Assembly (NCBI GenBank): GCA_951812925.1
Contig: OX638368.1
Coordinates: forward strand, 67,728,569-67,792,568
Direction of reading: 5' to 3'
Origin: Calliopum simillimum
Taxonomy: Eukaryota; Arthropoda; Insecta; Diptera; Lauxaniidae
DNA length: 64,000 nt
Made by a program: the position numbers and the translations under genes
The notes under the pieces: generated by a model
The model's database searches: none
Seen by the model: the letters and a program-made list of their open reading frames with translations, nothing else
Told to the model about the DNA's origin: nothing
In this document: piece by piece, positions 21,701 through 29,400 of the stretch
Numbering within the stretch: the stretch's first letter is position 1
How the letters are laid out: every line of letters starts with the position of its first letter

Positions 21701-24700
21701 TAATACATATACAAAGTTTTATATTTATATGTCAAGCAAATTTTTCTTAATTAATAAAATAAAAACCACCTGAAATTAAAGCGTTTACAGTGTTCATACC
21801 CTTTAGTAAATTTTCATTTTTTATAACATAATTTGCAAATTATTTTTGACACAAAAAGAAAAAAGTTATTTTGTTTAAAAATTTAGACTTGACTAACAAC
21901 TTGCAGTCACAAAGAATATAGACGGAGAGCCAGCGCTTGGCTGACCCTCATAGTATCAAAGCTGAATTTTTTTGTAAGTGTTCTTCCAATAGTAGGTATG
22001 AACTTCTGTTCTAGTGAATTCTTGAGAGGTGGTGCCTAAGTGAGATATTGGGCGCAAAAGGTCGAGAAAAACAGTTTTTGCAAATATCTCGCTAACGGTT
22101 ATATCTACAAAAAAATTAGCAGCCACAATTTTGTAGCTCATTAAATTTCATATCGAAAAGTGGTGCTAATTGTTTTCGCACGACCCATAGTTTAGGAGAT
22201 ATGGTCCAGTGAAATTGGACTTTCCAACCCAACATATAAAATTCATAATTTTTTTTCTTCTAGTCGGCCTATTTTTAGTTTCAAATTATGCACCAAAATT
22301 CGAGACCAATTTCACTGTCGTACAAAAAGTTATTCAGGCACAAAAGTCGAGAAAATTAGTATCTCGCTAACGCTTATTTCTACAAAAAAATGGTGCTCCA
22401 CAATTTTGTAGCTCAAAATTCATATCAAAAAGTGGTGCAAATTATTTTCGTACGACAAACAGTTTAGGAGATATCCTATTTTAAGGTATTTTCCGCATGC
22501 AAGTGTTCATAGTAATATGAATGTTGGTTTTCAAAGTACTCTAACTACGCCTACGTCATAGTATCATGGCTGAATTTTTTTGTGGGTATTCCCCTAATAA
22601 AGAATTCTAACTTTTGTTTTAGTTAAATAGTGAGAGGTGGTGCCTTCGCGAAATATCGGGTGCAAAAGGTAGAGAAAATCAGTCTTTTGAAAGTTGATTT
22701 TGAAATTACTATAATTATGCCTACGTCATGGTATCATGGCTGCATATTTTTGTGGGTATTCTTCCAATAGTGGGTACTGACTTTTGTTTCAGTCAAACCT
22801 TGAGAGGTGGTGCCTTCCTGAGATATCGGGTACAAACTTGAGAAAATCAGTTTTTTGAAAGTTGATTTTGAAATTACTATAACTATGCCTACGTCATGGT
22901 ATCATGGTTGCATTTTTTTGTGGGTATTCTTCTAATAGTGGGTACTGACTTTTTTATCAGTCAAACCGTAAGAGGTGGTGCCTTCGTGAGATATCGGGTG
23001 CAAGATTCAAGAAAATCAGATTTTTTAATGTTGATTTTGAAATTACTATAACTATGTCTGCGTCATAGTATCATGGCTGCATTTTTTTGTGGGTATTTTT
23101 CCAATAGTGGGTACTAAGTTTTGTTTTAGTCAAACCATGAGCGGGGGTGCCTTCGTGAGATATCGGGTGCGAAAGGTAGAGAAAATCAGTTTTTTGAAAG
23201 TTGATTTTCAAATAACTATAACTATGCTCGATATCTCGTGAAGGCACCACCTCTCACGGTTTGACTAAAACAAAAGTTGGTACCCACTAATGGAAAAATA
23301 CCTACAAAAAAATTCAACCATGATACTATGACGTAGGCGTAATTACAGCACTTTGAAAATCAACACTCATATTACTATGCACACTTGTATGCGGAAAATA
23401 CCTTAAAATAGGATATCTCCTTAGCTGTGGATCGTACGAAAACAACTTGCACCACTTTTTGATATGAAATTTTTTGAGCTACAAAATTGTAGAGCACCAT
23501 TTTTTTCTAGAAATAAGCGTTAGCGAGATACTAATTTTCTCGACCTTTGCGCCTAAATAACTTTTTGAACGACAGTGAAATCGGTCTCGAATTTTGGGGC
23601 AAACTTTGAAACTATAAAATAGACCGACTAAAGAAAAAAAAAATTATGGATTTTATGTGTTGGATCGGAAGGTCCAATTTCACTGGACCATATCTCCTAA
23701 ACTATAGGTCGTACGAAAACGACTTGCACCACTTTTCGATATGAAATTCAATGAGCTACAAAATTGTGGGAGTTAATTTTTTGTAGATATAACCGTTAGC
23801 GACATATTTGCAAAAAACTGTTTTTCTCGATCTTTTGCGTCCGATATCTCACGTAGGCACCACCTCTCAGGAATTCACTAGAACAGAAGTTCATACCTAC
23901 TATTGGAAGAACACTCACAAAAAAATTCAGCTTTGATACTATGAGGAGGGTCAGCCAAGCGCTGGCTCTTAGTCTAATATAAACAAAATACTTCGTTAAG
24001 TATTTATTAAGTCTTAATTGCTTTCGCTATAACTCTGTAACGGAACATTTTACAGTTATGAAATTTGTAGAGAAGATGCGTACGGACACGAATTATAGAT
24101 GTTCATCAAAAAACGAAAATCCAAAATCGAATCGGTTAAGTCTTTTTGGCGATTAGAGCTCGATATGCCACGTAATTTTCTCTTTAAATTATTTATTTAG
24201 TTGTTCAAAACGTAATATTAATGCAGATTTTAAATATTTTCAGTCGATTTGGGTTTCGAAAAAAATGTGTCTCATACCCGTTTGCATGATGTGTCTCATA
24301 CCCGGATACATGACACTTTTTAGAAATGCCAAAAAAGAATGTTGCATAAACTTTTCATAGTCGAGGTATGTAACAAAATAAGCAATAGTCAGATTGGCGA
24401 TATCCTCTATATACACTATTTTCACTTACTGTTAAAGTATTTTGAGAAGTTTTTGTGCAGATAGAGGATATAGCCCAGGAAAATTAGAATAGAAAAAATT
24501 CCAAGTGAATTTTTTTTACCGGAATTATATTTATTTAAGCATGGTTAATAATGTGTAAAAAGTCCATTGTGCGCATAAAAAGTTATTAAGGCCCAAAGGT
24601 CGCTAAAATCAGATTTTTGCAAATATCTCGCTAACGCAAACATTTACAGAAGACTTTTTCTCCGCAATTTTGTAACACAGTAAATTTCCTATTTAAAGAT

Positions 24701-27132
24701 GTAAAAAATGGGAGAAAATACACACGTTAAATATTTTTAATTTAGTCAGGAGGGCATTGATTTTATTAGAAGTATATCAATAACGATTTTAAAAAATGTT
24801 ACAGAATGTCGAGGTCTTTCTCCTTTTGAATATTATTTATTTGCATCATGCCATACTTGGGGTTTCGTATTATTTTACAATAATTTTGAAGAAAAAAAAT
24901 GACAATTGAAACATTTCTTCCAGTGGAATTAGAAGCATTTAAATTTGCACATATAACATTCTAAAACGTAGAACAGTCATTCTGATCTCGAAGATGGCAA
25001 TCATTTGTTATGAAAACATAAAAACATGTTATTATTCATACTAACCAATTTCATTAACTTTTTTAAGAAATAATTTTGATAAAGATATATTAAGATCCAT
25101 ATTTCACGAGTTTTACGGTCATCACAAATGGAAAATTCTCGTCCTGGTGTTTTTTTTTTTTTTTTAAATACCGTTTTTCAACCTTTTCTCTTATTCAATG
25201 GGCGCTCCCGAATAATTTTATACTTTTTTTATGAACTCAACGACATGATTTAAATTTTTTCTTGGATCGCGTGACATAAGTATTGCAATGCGACGAACTG
25301 AAGTTAAATGTAGAGGTAAGGATCCTATTGCGTTTTTTGTTAGAATTGAGTGTATTTTTACGTAGTAGGTTAGTCTAGGCCGAAATAAATCCTTACAATT
25401 TGGCCCACTCTAATAATAATAATGTATAATATTCTGTATCAAAAAAACTACGGGAAATGGATATTTTACTTGCATATGTAAAAGACTCTAAATTATTAGA
25501 TTTACGTTTCTAAACTAAATGTATAGTAACGTAATTCTGTTTCGATTTTATTCTTTATTAAAAATAATTTTTTTTATAATATATTTTATAATAAATTCAT
25601 GATATACAAATTATTGAAATTTTATTTGATTGAACTTGATTTGTACTTACCGTGTTGCAATTGGCTTTTATACCCTTGCGCTTTTCGTAGTCGGCGTATT
25701 TTCGCCAATAACCATAACAGTACGGATAGTGTGACAAAAAAGCATCGTAAGCCTCTCGTGCGGCTTCTGCATCAGACTGCAATTTTAAACATTCACAGTA
25801 AATTTAATTAAACTATTTTTACAACGTTATTTTTCAATTTATATACTTCATTATCCACATATTGCAGAAGATATGTCCATCCAGTGAAATCAGCTGGGTC
25901 TTCTTTGACAGAACGCCAATATTTGTCTAAATCAGGTAGTTTTTTTCGTTCTTTCTCTTTTTCTCTCGATTCTCTTTTCTTTTCCTTATGATCGTTAGTC
26001 GATTCTAAATAAATTGATTAAATTATCACAGTTAATTTTATAAATCTATTACAGCATCGTTACCTTCTTCCTCTAAAATTTTTGCTTTCTTCTCAGTCGG
26101 TGGCGACTCATTACTCTCACCTGTCGGGCTCATTGGATTATACTGTTCATTAATGTCTTCGTTAGTATCACCACTGCTGCCTTTATTAAACTTATCGTCA
26201 TGTTTCTCGATATCACTCAAAACATCGTCAGCTTTTCGTTTCTTTCTTTCAGTATTTTTTATTTTTGGTGATGAATACGGAGATTTTTTATCGACATTTG
26301 TGGCAGGTAGTTCATCTTCTGATATAACTTCCGCATCTGCTGGCAGTTCAGCACGTTGTGGTGCGGGCAGTTCATCATCCGAAACCTCTTCAGCGTCATT
26401 GATTTCTGGTTTGGTCAGGACGGGAAGTTCATCCTCGGATACCATTTCAGTATTGACTATTGTAGCATTACTAGCATCTAAACCCTCACCAACTATCTCT
26501 TCAGCTAATGCTGGTTCAGAGAGTGAATCATCAGATTCCATTTTCTCAAGACTTGCATTGCATTGCATTTCTACTGCTTTCTCTTCAAAATCATCTTTTT
26601 TATTGTCAACTTCTTCACCACCCCCAACAGATGGCAAGCTATTTGCATTATCACCGGCTAAAGACGCTAGCAATGAGCTTTCAACTAAGCTACCAGCCTC
26701 CTCATCAATATTCTCCCCCATATCCTCATTTTGTATATCTTCAGATGTTTCCGACTGCACAATATTGCCAAATGGAAACGAAGAACTCTTATCATCAATC
26801 GCTGCAGTTAAAATAGGTGCAGTTTCAATATTTCCTTGCTCTTGGTCATCCTCTGGTGTATCAAACATTTCCACATCATCGACCTGCTGCGGATTAACCG
26901 TTCCCTCATAAATTATGCAATCTTCGTTGTCTTTGACAGCTTCTTCCACTAAATCTTCAACCTTATTAGATGTTTCACTAACGTTTTCCTCAATCTGATT
27001 GGGTATTATGCCATGTGCAGCTTCAGCCAGCATTTCTTGTATTATATCAGTCTGACTTTCTACAGGAGCTTCACTTGTAGCGGGTAGATCTTCCGAAAGA
27101 ATTGAATCGAGTCGGTGTTCTAGCTCATTTGT
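6485..27132 (-). CDS. Prp39: Prp39 pre-mRNA splicing factor, spliced, first exon not found
   Basis: U1 snRNP-associated splicing factor acting in the nucleus at 5' splice site recognition. Six coding exons: 27132-26064, 26004-25847, 25776-25651, 8607-8333, 8049-6811, 6752-6485. They join in frame (phases 0,1,0,0,2,2) to 1044 residues plus a stop; animal Prp39 proteins vary mainly in the N-terminus, so probably only a short start exon is missing upstream of 27134. The first part is an acidic low-complexity region with three SEDELP-type motifs. Then come HAT repeats with family signatures [85 protein letters not shown] and [11 protein letters not shown]. It ends in a Tyr/Gly/Asn-rich tail. No stops or frameshifts interrupt it, so I regard the gene as functional. 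One intron is 17 kb; the others are 58-283 bp. Confidence 0.93.
6811..8049 (-). CDS. Prp39: Prp39 exon with C-terminal HAT repeats
   Basis: Acceptor TTATAG before 8049 and donor GTAATT after 6811. Using this acceptor, rather than the CAG seven bases later, gives [11 protein letters not shown], which fits the family; the later site would shift the frame into a stop. The exon contains a Lys/Glu-rich charged insert (about 7760-7960) between two HAT blocks, then [30 protein letters not shown] and [11 protein letters not shown]. Confidence 0.9.
8333..8607 (-). CDS. Prp39: Prp39 exon directly after the 17-kb intron
   Basis: Acceptor TATAG before 8607 and donor GTAAGC after 8333. Encodes [20 protein letters not shown] through [18 protein letters not shown], matching the HAT region that follows [11 protein letters not shown] in the family. 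It starts in phase 0, exactly as the upstream exon ending at 25651 ends. Confidence 0.9.
10256..10440. repeat. Dispersed repeat shared with 61250-61385
   Basis: Shares CGATTCG..AACTGA.CTCGGCTA, CTATGTGAAAGTTCATTCAAT-like and ATACCTCTRC..AACTTTAGTTCG with a stretch near 61.3 kb. Non-coding and of unknown class. Confidence 0.55.
10775..12087 (-). mobile_element. Complete maT-type (DD37D) transposon, 1313 bp
   Basis: Inverted ends: left CAGGGTAGCTGATTCGAAG (from 10775) and, read inward from 12087, CAGGGTGGCTGATTCGAA. Both are flanked by TA (10773-10774 and 12088-12089). One uninterrupted transposase frame fills the centre. It lies in the Prp39 intron, same strand as the gene. A decayed relative is at 19947-21181. 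Confidence 0.92.
10889..11926 (-). CDS. maT-type DDE transposase, intact 345 aa
   Basis: Cut-and-paste transposase of the Tc1/mariner superfamily. The start ATG at 11926 opens [17 protein letters not shown], the usual N-terminus of the first DNA-binding helix-turn-helix. A second HTH follows ([21 protein letters not shown]). Catalytic residues: Asp in VFSDEKNY, Asp in [12 protein letters not shown], Asp in [13 protein letters not shown]. The last two are 38 positions apart (37 residues between), the DD37D spacing of maT. No stop or frameshift is seen, and the protein has the expected length. It could be active; that is inference from intactness. The copy at 20.1-21.1 kb is a broken relative. 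Confidence 0.92.
   Translation of the reverse strand: MEFKRNSVIALYLAGKSQPAIVRELKHLKVNKMFVYRTITRYSGTGSVAKRHGGGRKITATSPEMVRKVMARIERHPRRSGRKMAAELKISRERMQHILSNKLGLKALKFQKAHDLTPTQKKVRLDRAKELLRLHAAGNLSQIVFSDEKNYCIQQYVNKQNDRVYLTERSYENLNVRLATRTQAPPHVMVWAAVTADGRSPLVFLAAGVKVNAQVYRESVLEGASLPWTRKHFGRKPWTFQQDSEPSHKARVNQEWLEKNVPSFISAQQWLSNSPDVNPLDFSIWGMLDRKVLTKKYQSVDALKVALQREWRKLPQNQIRAACDSSFDRLRAIVKAKGGHIKNLK
12100..12640. repeat. Dispersed non-coding repeat, family A
   Basis: Similar to 5860-6090: CATTTTTCATGAGTTTGA, GTCAATTCTGACCTCAGATT, ATTTTTTTCAGAATTATTC. It begins almost directly at the end of the maT element. No coding capacity. Confidence 0.6.
12957..13355. mobile_element. MITE, near-perfect palindrome, about 400 bp
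   Basis: Ends TTAGGCCGGGTCAA and TTGACCCGGCCTAA. The arms continue for about 150 bp with CCGCCGTAAAT / ATTTACGGCGG and AGTATAGCAACAAAAAA / TTTTTTGTTGCTATACT pairs. Both sides are flanked by ATATATAT, which fits either an 8-bp duplication or insertion into a TA-rich site. No coding sequence. Confidence 0.8.
13370..14622. mobile_element. Inverted-repeat element with 123-bp tandem repeats
   Basis: Inverted ends TATCGTTAGCTTAATATGG (about 13374) and CCATATTAAGCTAACGATA (about 14603-14621), each next to AAAAGGCGTA/TACGCCTTTT. The interior holds the tandem array at 13860-14320. Non-coding. Confidence 0.65.
13860..14320. repeat. Tandem array, about 123-bp unit, 3.5 copies
   Basis: Each unit carries TTTTTCCTCTAGTATACC, TTCTTCGTTTTGACTAT and GACCTTCGGGAACCTTCGG-like blocks, then AAAACTATCAATTAAG. 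The TTCGTT landmark recurs near 13893, 14018, 14142 and 14261 (spacings 125, 124, 119). The short open frame across it is a by-product. Confidence 0.7.
14624..15500 (-). pseudogene. Tc1-like transposon remnant
   Basis: A Tc1-type terminal sequence (CAGCTGGACAAAATAAAAGG) starts at 14624 directly after TA at the edge of the inverted-repeat element. On the minus strand, about 15500 to 14870, conserved transposase blocks appear in shifting frames: [65 protein letters not shown]. The DDE third residue region (PDLNPIDN) carries Asp where Tc1 usually has Glu. Several stops and frameshifts; N-terminus and right end not found. Confidence 0.75.
15672..16262. mobile_element. Foldback MITE with repeated ATTCCTCGTTGA arms
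   Basis: Left arm AAAAATTCCTCGTTGACGGG, right arm CCCTCAACGAGGAATTTTTT. Each arm holds two degenerate copies of a roughly 150-bp block with GTTCACCGACCCCCATTAA, so the element is both palindromic and tandem. No coding sequence. It lies just beyond the Tc1 remnant. Confidence 0.65.
16430..17334 (-). mobile_element. mariner copy 2, internally deleted, 905 bp
   Basis: Inverted ends TTGGGTGTATTGCATTAATT (from 16430) and ATTAATGCATACACCCAA (to 17334) with TA on both sides (16428-16429, 17335-17336). The ends are complete while the transposase lacks its middle, the usual form of a non-autonomous mariner. Confidence 0.9.
16496..17150 (-). pseudogene. mariner transposase with internal deletion
   Basis: Start ATG at 17150 ([19 protein letters not shown]). 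The N-terminal HTH reaches ERPGQ-like RPGQ, then jumps to [11 protein letters not shown]. Relative to copy 1 about 165 residues including the first catalytic Asp (GDEKW) are lost, without a frame change. HHDNARP and [12 protein letters not shown] (second and third Asp) remain. After SGIRFT the frame shifts, although conserved C-terminal codons continue in another frame to about 16496. Inactive. Confidence 0.85.
17806..19500 (-). pseudogene. Tigger/pogo-like transposase remnant
   Basis: Blocks in order on the minus strand: psq-type HTH ([20 protein letters not shown] and [12 protein letters not shown]), CENPB-type domain ([28 protein letters not shown]), then DDE_1 blocks [43 protein letters not shown], then [27 protein letters not shown] and a Cys-rich tail ([20 protein letters not shown]). 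The segment between the CENPB-type domain and SASGNS with the first catalytic Asp is largely deleted near 18880. There are several frameshifts and stops. Dead copy. Confidence 0.78.
19947..21181 (+). mobile_element. maT-type transposon copy 2, decayed
   Basis: Ends CAGAGTCCGGTGCTCGAA (left) and, read inward from the right, CAGGGTCCGGCACTCGAAG. TA precedes the left end (19945-19946); the right flank is GTTGTA, so the duplication is eroded. It differs from the intact element at 10775-12087, and is a sister family rather than the same one. Confidence 0.82.
20108..21070 (+). pseudogene. maT-type transposase, multiple frameshifts
   Basis: Start ATG at 20108 ([20 protein letters not shown]), then a frameshift within the first HTH and small deletions through the DNA-binding region. 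The longest clean frame, 20467-20913, has the first catalytic Asp ([12 protein letters not shown]) and second ([12 protein letters not shown]). The third lies in another frame at about 20867 ([13 protein letters not shown]), followed by [16 protein letters not shown]. Dead copy, about 60 percent similar by eye to the intact transposase at 10889-11926. Confidence 0.85.
21920..23975. mobile_element. Foldback element Z, 2056 bp, 5-bp target duplication
   Basis: Ends AGACGGAGAGCCAGCGCTTG and, from the right, AGACTAAGAGCCAGCGCTTG. AATAT flanks both sides (21915-21919, 23976-23980). Each arm is about 600 bp. The centre has a tandem array (22500-23230) with a block of about 175 bp: CATGGTATCATGGCTG, TTTTTTTGTGGGTATTC, GAGAGGTGGTGCCTTC, GATATCGGGTGCAAA. 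No coding sequence; mobilised by an unknown transposase. Confidence 0.8.
22500..23230. repeat. Tandem array inside foldback Z, about 175-bp unit, 4 copies
   Basis: The landmark GTGAGAGGTGGTGCCTTC and its variants recur near 22630, 22803, 22974 and 23135. Similar but diverged blocks form the outer arms (GAGAGGTGGTGCCTAAGTG at 22025), so the arms probably grew from the same unit. Confidence 0.7.
25651..25776 (-). CDS. Prp39: Prp39 exon before the 17-kb intron
   Basis: 126 bp, phase 0 at both ends. Acceptor ATTGCAG before 25776 and donor GTAAGT after 25651. Encodes [20 protein letters not shown] through KANCNT, including the highly conserved HYPYCYGYW signature of the family. Confidence 0.92.
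25847..26004 (-). CDS. Prp39: Prp39 exon, start of HAT region
   Basis: Acceptor TTATTTAG before 26004 and donor GTATAT after 25847. Encodes a charged Lys/Arg/Glu stretch and then [20 protein letters not shown] and [11 protein letters not shown], the first HAT block. Flanking introns are 59 and 70 bp. Confidence 0.9.
26064..27132 (-). CDS. Prp39: Prp39 N-terminal acidic exon
   Basis: Acceptor TTTTTATAG before 27132 and donor GTAACG after 26064. Encodes [17 protein letters not shown] and about 350 Glu/Asp/Ser-rich residues, probably disordered. The motif S-E/D-D-E-L-P occurs three times ([23 protein letters not shown]). The open frame continues past the donor for only seven codons. No in-frame ATG before the acceptor is convincing, so the start codon should be in an upstream exon that I could not identify. 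Confidence 0.88.
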
Positions 27133-27134
27133 CT

Positions 27135-28260
27135 ATAAAAAGATAAGAAATATTTGTAAACAAAAATTATTGTACTTAATTAAATATATCGTCTAGATAT
27201 ATGCATGAGACTGCTTCTAAAAATTTTTATTTTTTTTGTTTCCGTTTTACTTTCAAACAGGTTTAAAGGTGAAAGGATAGATTATAAAAATTCTGGTGCA
27301 AGGAGAGCCCATAATATTAATATTAACTGGATGCCCATATTTTATTTCTTTGTTTTTAGTATGAGTTGTATGGTAGAGTATTTTTCTAAACACTTATGTG
27401 TCTATCTCGTGAAAATGAAAATAAGATGAATGGGGCTAATACCATAGAAAGATCATAACATTTTACATAAAAAAGTTTATGCTTCAACGAATAGGATCAT
27501 TTTAAAAATTGAGAAAAATAGTACTTTTCTAAAGATTTTTGTGTAAATCTCGTTTTCATTATGATCTTGTGAGAACGAGTTTTGTCCAAAATGTAGTTTT
27601 AGAGTTTTACAGTGGGGTGAAATTTGGAAAATATTGATTGTTAGAAATGTTTACTGATTTTAACAATTTTTTTGAATTCGGGATGAAATTTTGCTTTTTT
27701 GGTGTTTAGCGACTAGTAGGGTAATGTCGTCAGGGTTGGGCCACTGCTATTTCTCGTATATGACACGTGCTGCCATCTGTGTTACAGCTTCGAATTATTT
27801 TTCTCGATGCCAGAAAACTTTTTTAAGCATTACTTGTCACCGGGATTGTCAGTAAAAATGTTTGTGCCTTTGTGTAGTTTTCGATAGTTCAAAAAATTTT
27901 GTAATAGCAGTGAAAAATGACTCGAAACTTGGAAAAGAACAATGCCACCGAAAAACTAAGTATGTATATATATCCATTAAGGGGTGAACCATTATCAAGT
28001 TCCAAGGGAAAATTCGATTCCCTAACCTGTCCACATGTAGTATTGAGCGGTCGAAAAACACGCTTGTCGTCAGGGTTGGGCCACATCAATTTTTATTTAG
28101 AATCAGTAAAATAACATCACTGAATCGGTTTTTCGAAACACAGAACATTAACATTAACGGAAAAGTAGTGAGTTCTATGGGCAAGCACGAGAAAGCAACG
28201 AGTGAAACGCACGAGGAACTGTCGACTTCTCTGATGCCAAATTCGGATTTCTTAAATATT
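27135..28260. other. No gene recognised; contains a 20-bp direct repeat pair
   Basis: Upstream intron or flank of Prp39. A perfect 20-bp repeat TGTCGTCAGGGTTGGGCCAC stands at 27725-27744 and 28065-28084. The segment between is not recognised; short frames on both strands have no family resemblance. Confidence 0.45.
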
Positions 28261-28261
28261 G

Positions 28262-28332
28262 TTTAAAAATGTTTCTGATTTTAAATACAAAAAAAAAAAA
28301 AAATCATCAAAATCGGAGCTGTCCTGCAAAAG
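28262..28332 (-). repeat. Solo end of the inverted-repeat element found at 38797-39735
   Basis: AATGTTTCTGATTTTAAATA, a poly(A) run and ATCAAAATCGGAGCTG match the termini of the 38.8-39.7 kb element. Only one end is present. Confidence 0.6.
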
Positions 28333-28354
28333 ATTATAAGTTCAAGTGAACCCA

Positions 28355-28540
28355 AATATCTAATTTTTACACGCTCTAATCGAGTCAATGCGCTCATCGA
28401 ATTCCGACATTCTTGCCTTACTTCGGAGAGTCAATTCTATATTCATATTTGGAATTCCTTACCCTCGGAACTTCGAACTAATCTAACCGATGCACTAGAG
28501 GTCAAAAGGTACACTTTTTTGGCCAAAATTCAATTTTAAC
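28355..28540 (+). pseudogene. LINE ORF2 C-terminal fragment
   Basis: A short plus-strand reading shows TRSNRVNALIEFRHSCLTSE then IHIWNSLPSELRTNLTDALE and a stop. The WNSLPSELR block just before the end of ORF2 is typical of Jockey/CR1-group non-LTR retrotransposons. It could be the 3' end of the family broken up at 52.6-57.6 kb, which lacks this part. Confidence 0.6.
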
Positions 28541-28579
28541 AAGTGTTGCTATTGAGTTTTTGTTGATGCAGTGTGACGG

Positions 28580-29400
28580 AGAGCACTTCAATATAAACAA
28601 AAATGTGTTTTGTTTTGGTTAAACATAATTTTCCATTCCTCAGCTATGTGCCAAAGTTGATGCATTTGTACTTTACTGAGATAACTCAAAAAAGTCGTGA
28701 TTTTAGGTCTTAGGTTTCTATTAATAAAAAGTAATTAAAGTAATTTGTTTTTTTCTAAAATAACAATTTTTCAAATTGTTGATATTATGTATAATGCAAT
28801 GTAGTTCAAAACATTTTAATATATTTTCGTTTTTTGTGGAAAAATCTAAAATTCAACAAAACCCTGACTTTTAGTATTTTTTTAAAATTCTGAACTTCGT
28901 GTATGCTTTTAAAATTTTGTTGGAATTTGTTAGTCCTAAGAAACCCAAAACTAGTAAGACGGTGCTATTGTTAATGTTATTTGGAAATATAAACGCCCGA
29001 TTTTGCCCGTTTTTTTTTTAATGAATTTTATTTCTCAGGTAACTTTTCTTCCACAATTCCGGTTTATTCGAAGTCTGGTTGCAAAAGACAGACAAAATAG
29101 AAAAAGAAGCTTTTTTTAAATTTTTTTGTAGAAAATACTGAAGATACTACCTGTCCAAGTAACTTGGGTGAAAGTGCGCATAATTTTTGCATTCGGTTTT
29201 TTAAAAAATTGAGATATTTGAGGTTAATATACGAAAAATTAGTACTTTTATTACTTTTGAGGGTAGTTGTATTGTTCTTTTAGTCTAGAGTCAACATAAG
29301 AACTACATTTACAGTCGGTATCCATGATAATATGGACGTTATGAATTTTGGCCTAAAAAGTGTGCATTTTGACTTATAGTGCGATGTGCACAATAAAAAA
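28580..29400. repeat. Dispersed non-coding repeat, family A
   Basis: Longest match to 5200-5600 and 6030-6130: GAAGTCTGGTTGCAAAAGA, GTCCAAGTAACTTGGGTGAA, GCATAATTTTTGCATT, TTTTAGTCTAGAGTCAACAT. No coding capacity. The stretch 29400-29915 is AT-rich with nothing recognised. Confidence 0.6.

Larger units (their letters stand above)
19869..21790. mobile_element. Palindromic MITE Y interrupted by maT copy 2
   Basis: Left CTGTAAACGCTTTAATTTCA (19869) and right TGAAATTAAAGCGTTTACAG (to 21790). The arms stay similar for about 75 bp, up to TATAAATATAAAACTT, where the maT element begins at 19947. Inner pairs ACATGAAAAAATTTGATATT / AATATCAAATTTTTTTATGT show that the remainder (21182-21700) is also palindromic. 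Without maT it is about 690 bp. Confidence 0.75.
19565..24180. mobile_element. Inverted-repeat element X, hosts two nested elements
   Basis: Left ACATATCGAGCCCTAACC..CCAAAAAGACTTAACC (19585-19620) and right GGTTAAGTCTTTTTGGCGATTAGAGCTCGATATG (24135-24170, listed here in two parts by position) are inverted copies about 4.6 kb apart. Between them lie MITE Y (19869-21790, with a maT copy) and the foldback Z (21920-23975). Without these insertions X would be about 640 bp. Confidence 0.5.
17450..24320 (-). mobile_element. Tigger/pogo-like element with later insertions (limits uncertain)
   Basis: Subterminal repeats GGTATGAGACGGG (17470) and GGGTATGAGATACAT (17636) on the left mirror GTGTCTCATACCCG repeated twice at 24267-24310 on the right. 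Between them lies the minus-strand transposase remnant (17806-19500), then inserted elements. I infer that these are the two ends of one element; exact termini and TA duplication were not identified. Confidence 0.45.
8608..25650 (-). other. Prp39: Prp39 giant intron (17,043 bp), transposon-filled
   Basis: Donor GTAAGT at 25650 and acceptor TAG at 8608 join NCNT to VFERGL with no family residue missing between them. It holds an intact maT, a Tc1 remnant, a mariner, a Tigger remnant, a second maT, and at least six foldback or MITE elements. The parts 8608-10255, 17340-17800 (apart from Tigger end repeats) and 24320-25650 show nothing else recognised. Confidence 0.88.

Noticed and set aside
22500..23230. 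CRISPR-like array
   Set aside because: Units are about 175 bp with no short repeat/spacer alternation; part of a eukaryotic foldback element.
26153..26911. 252-codon plus-strand frame rich in Ser
   Set aside because: Antisense of the acidic Prp39 exon; Ser-rich composition is what antisense of Asp/Glu/Ser codons gives.
27889..28114. Overlapping 65-70 codon frames on both strands as the missing Prp39 first exon or a neighbour gene
   Set aside because: No splice donor in the right phase and no similarity to Prp39 N-termini; part of the segment between the 20-bp repeats.
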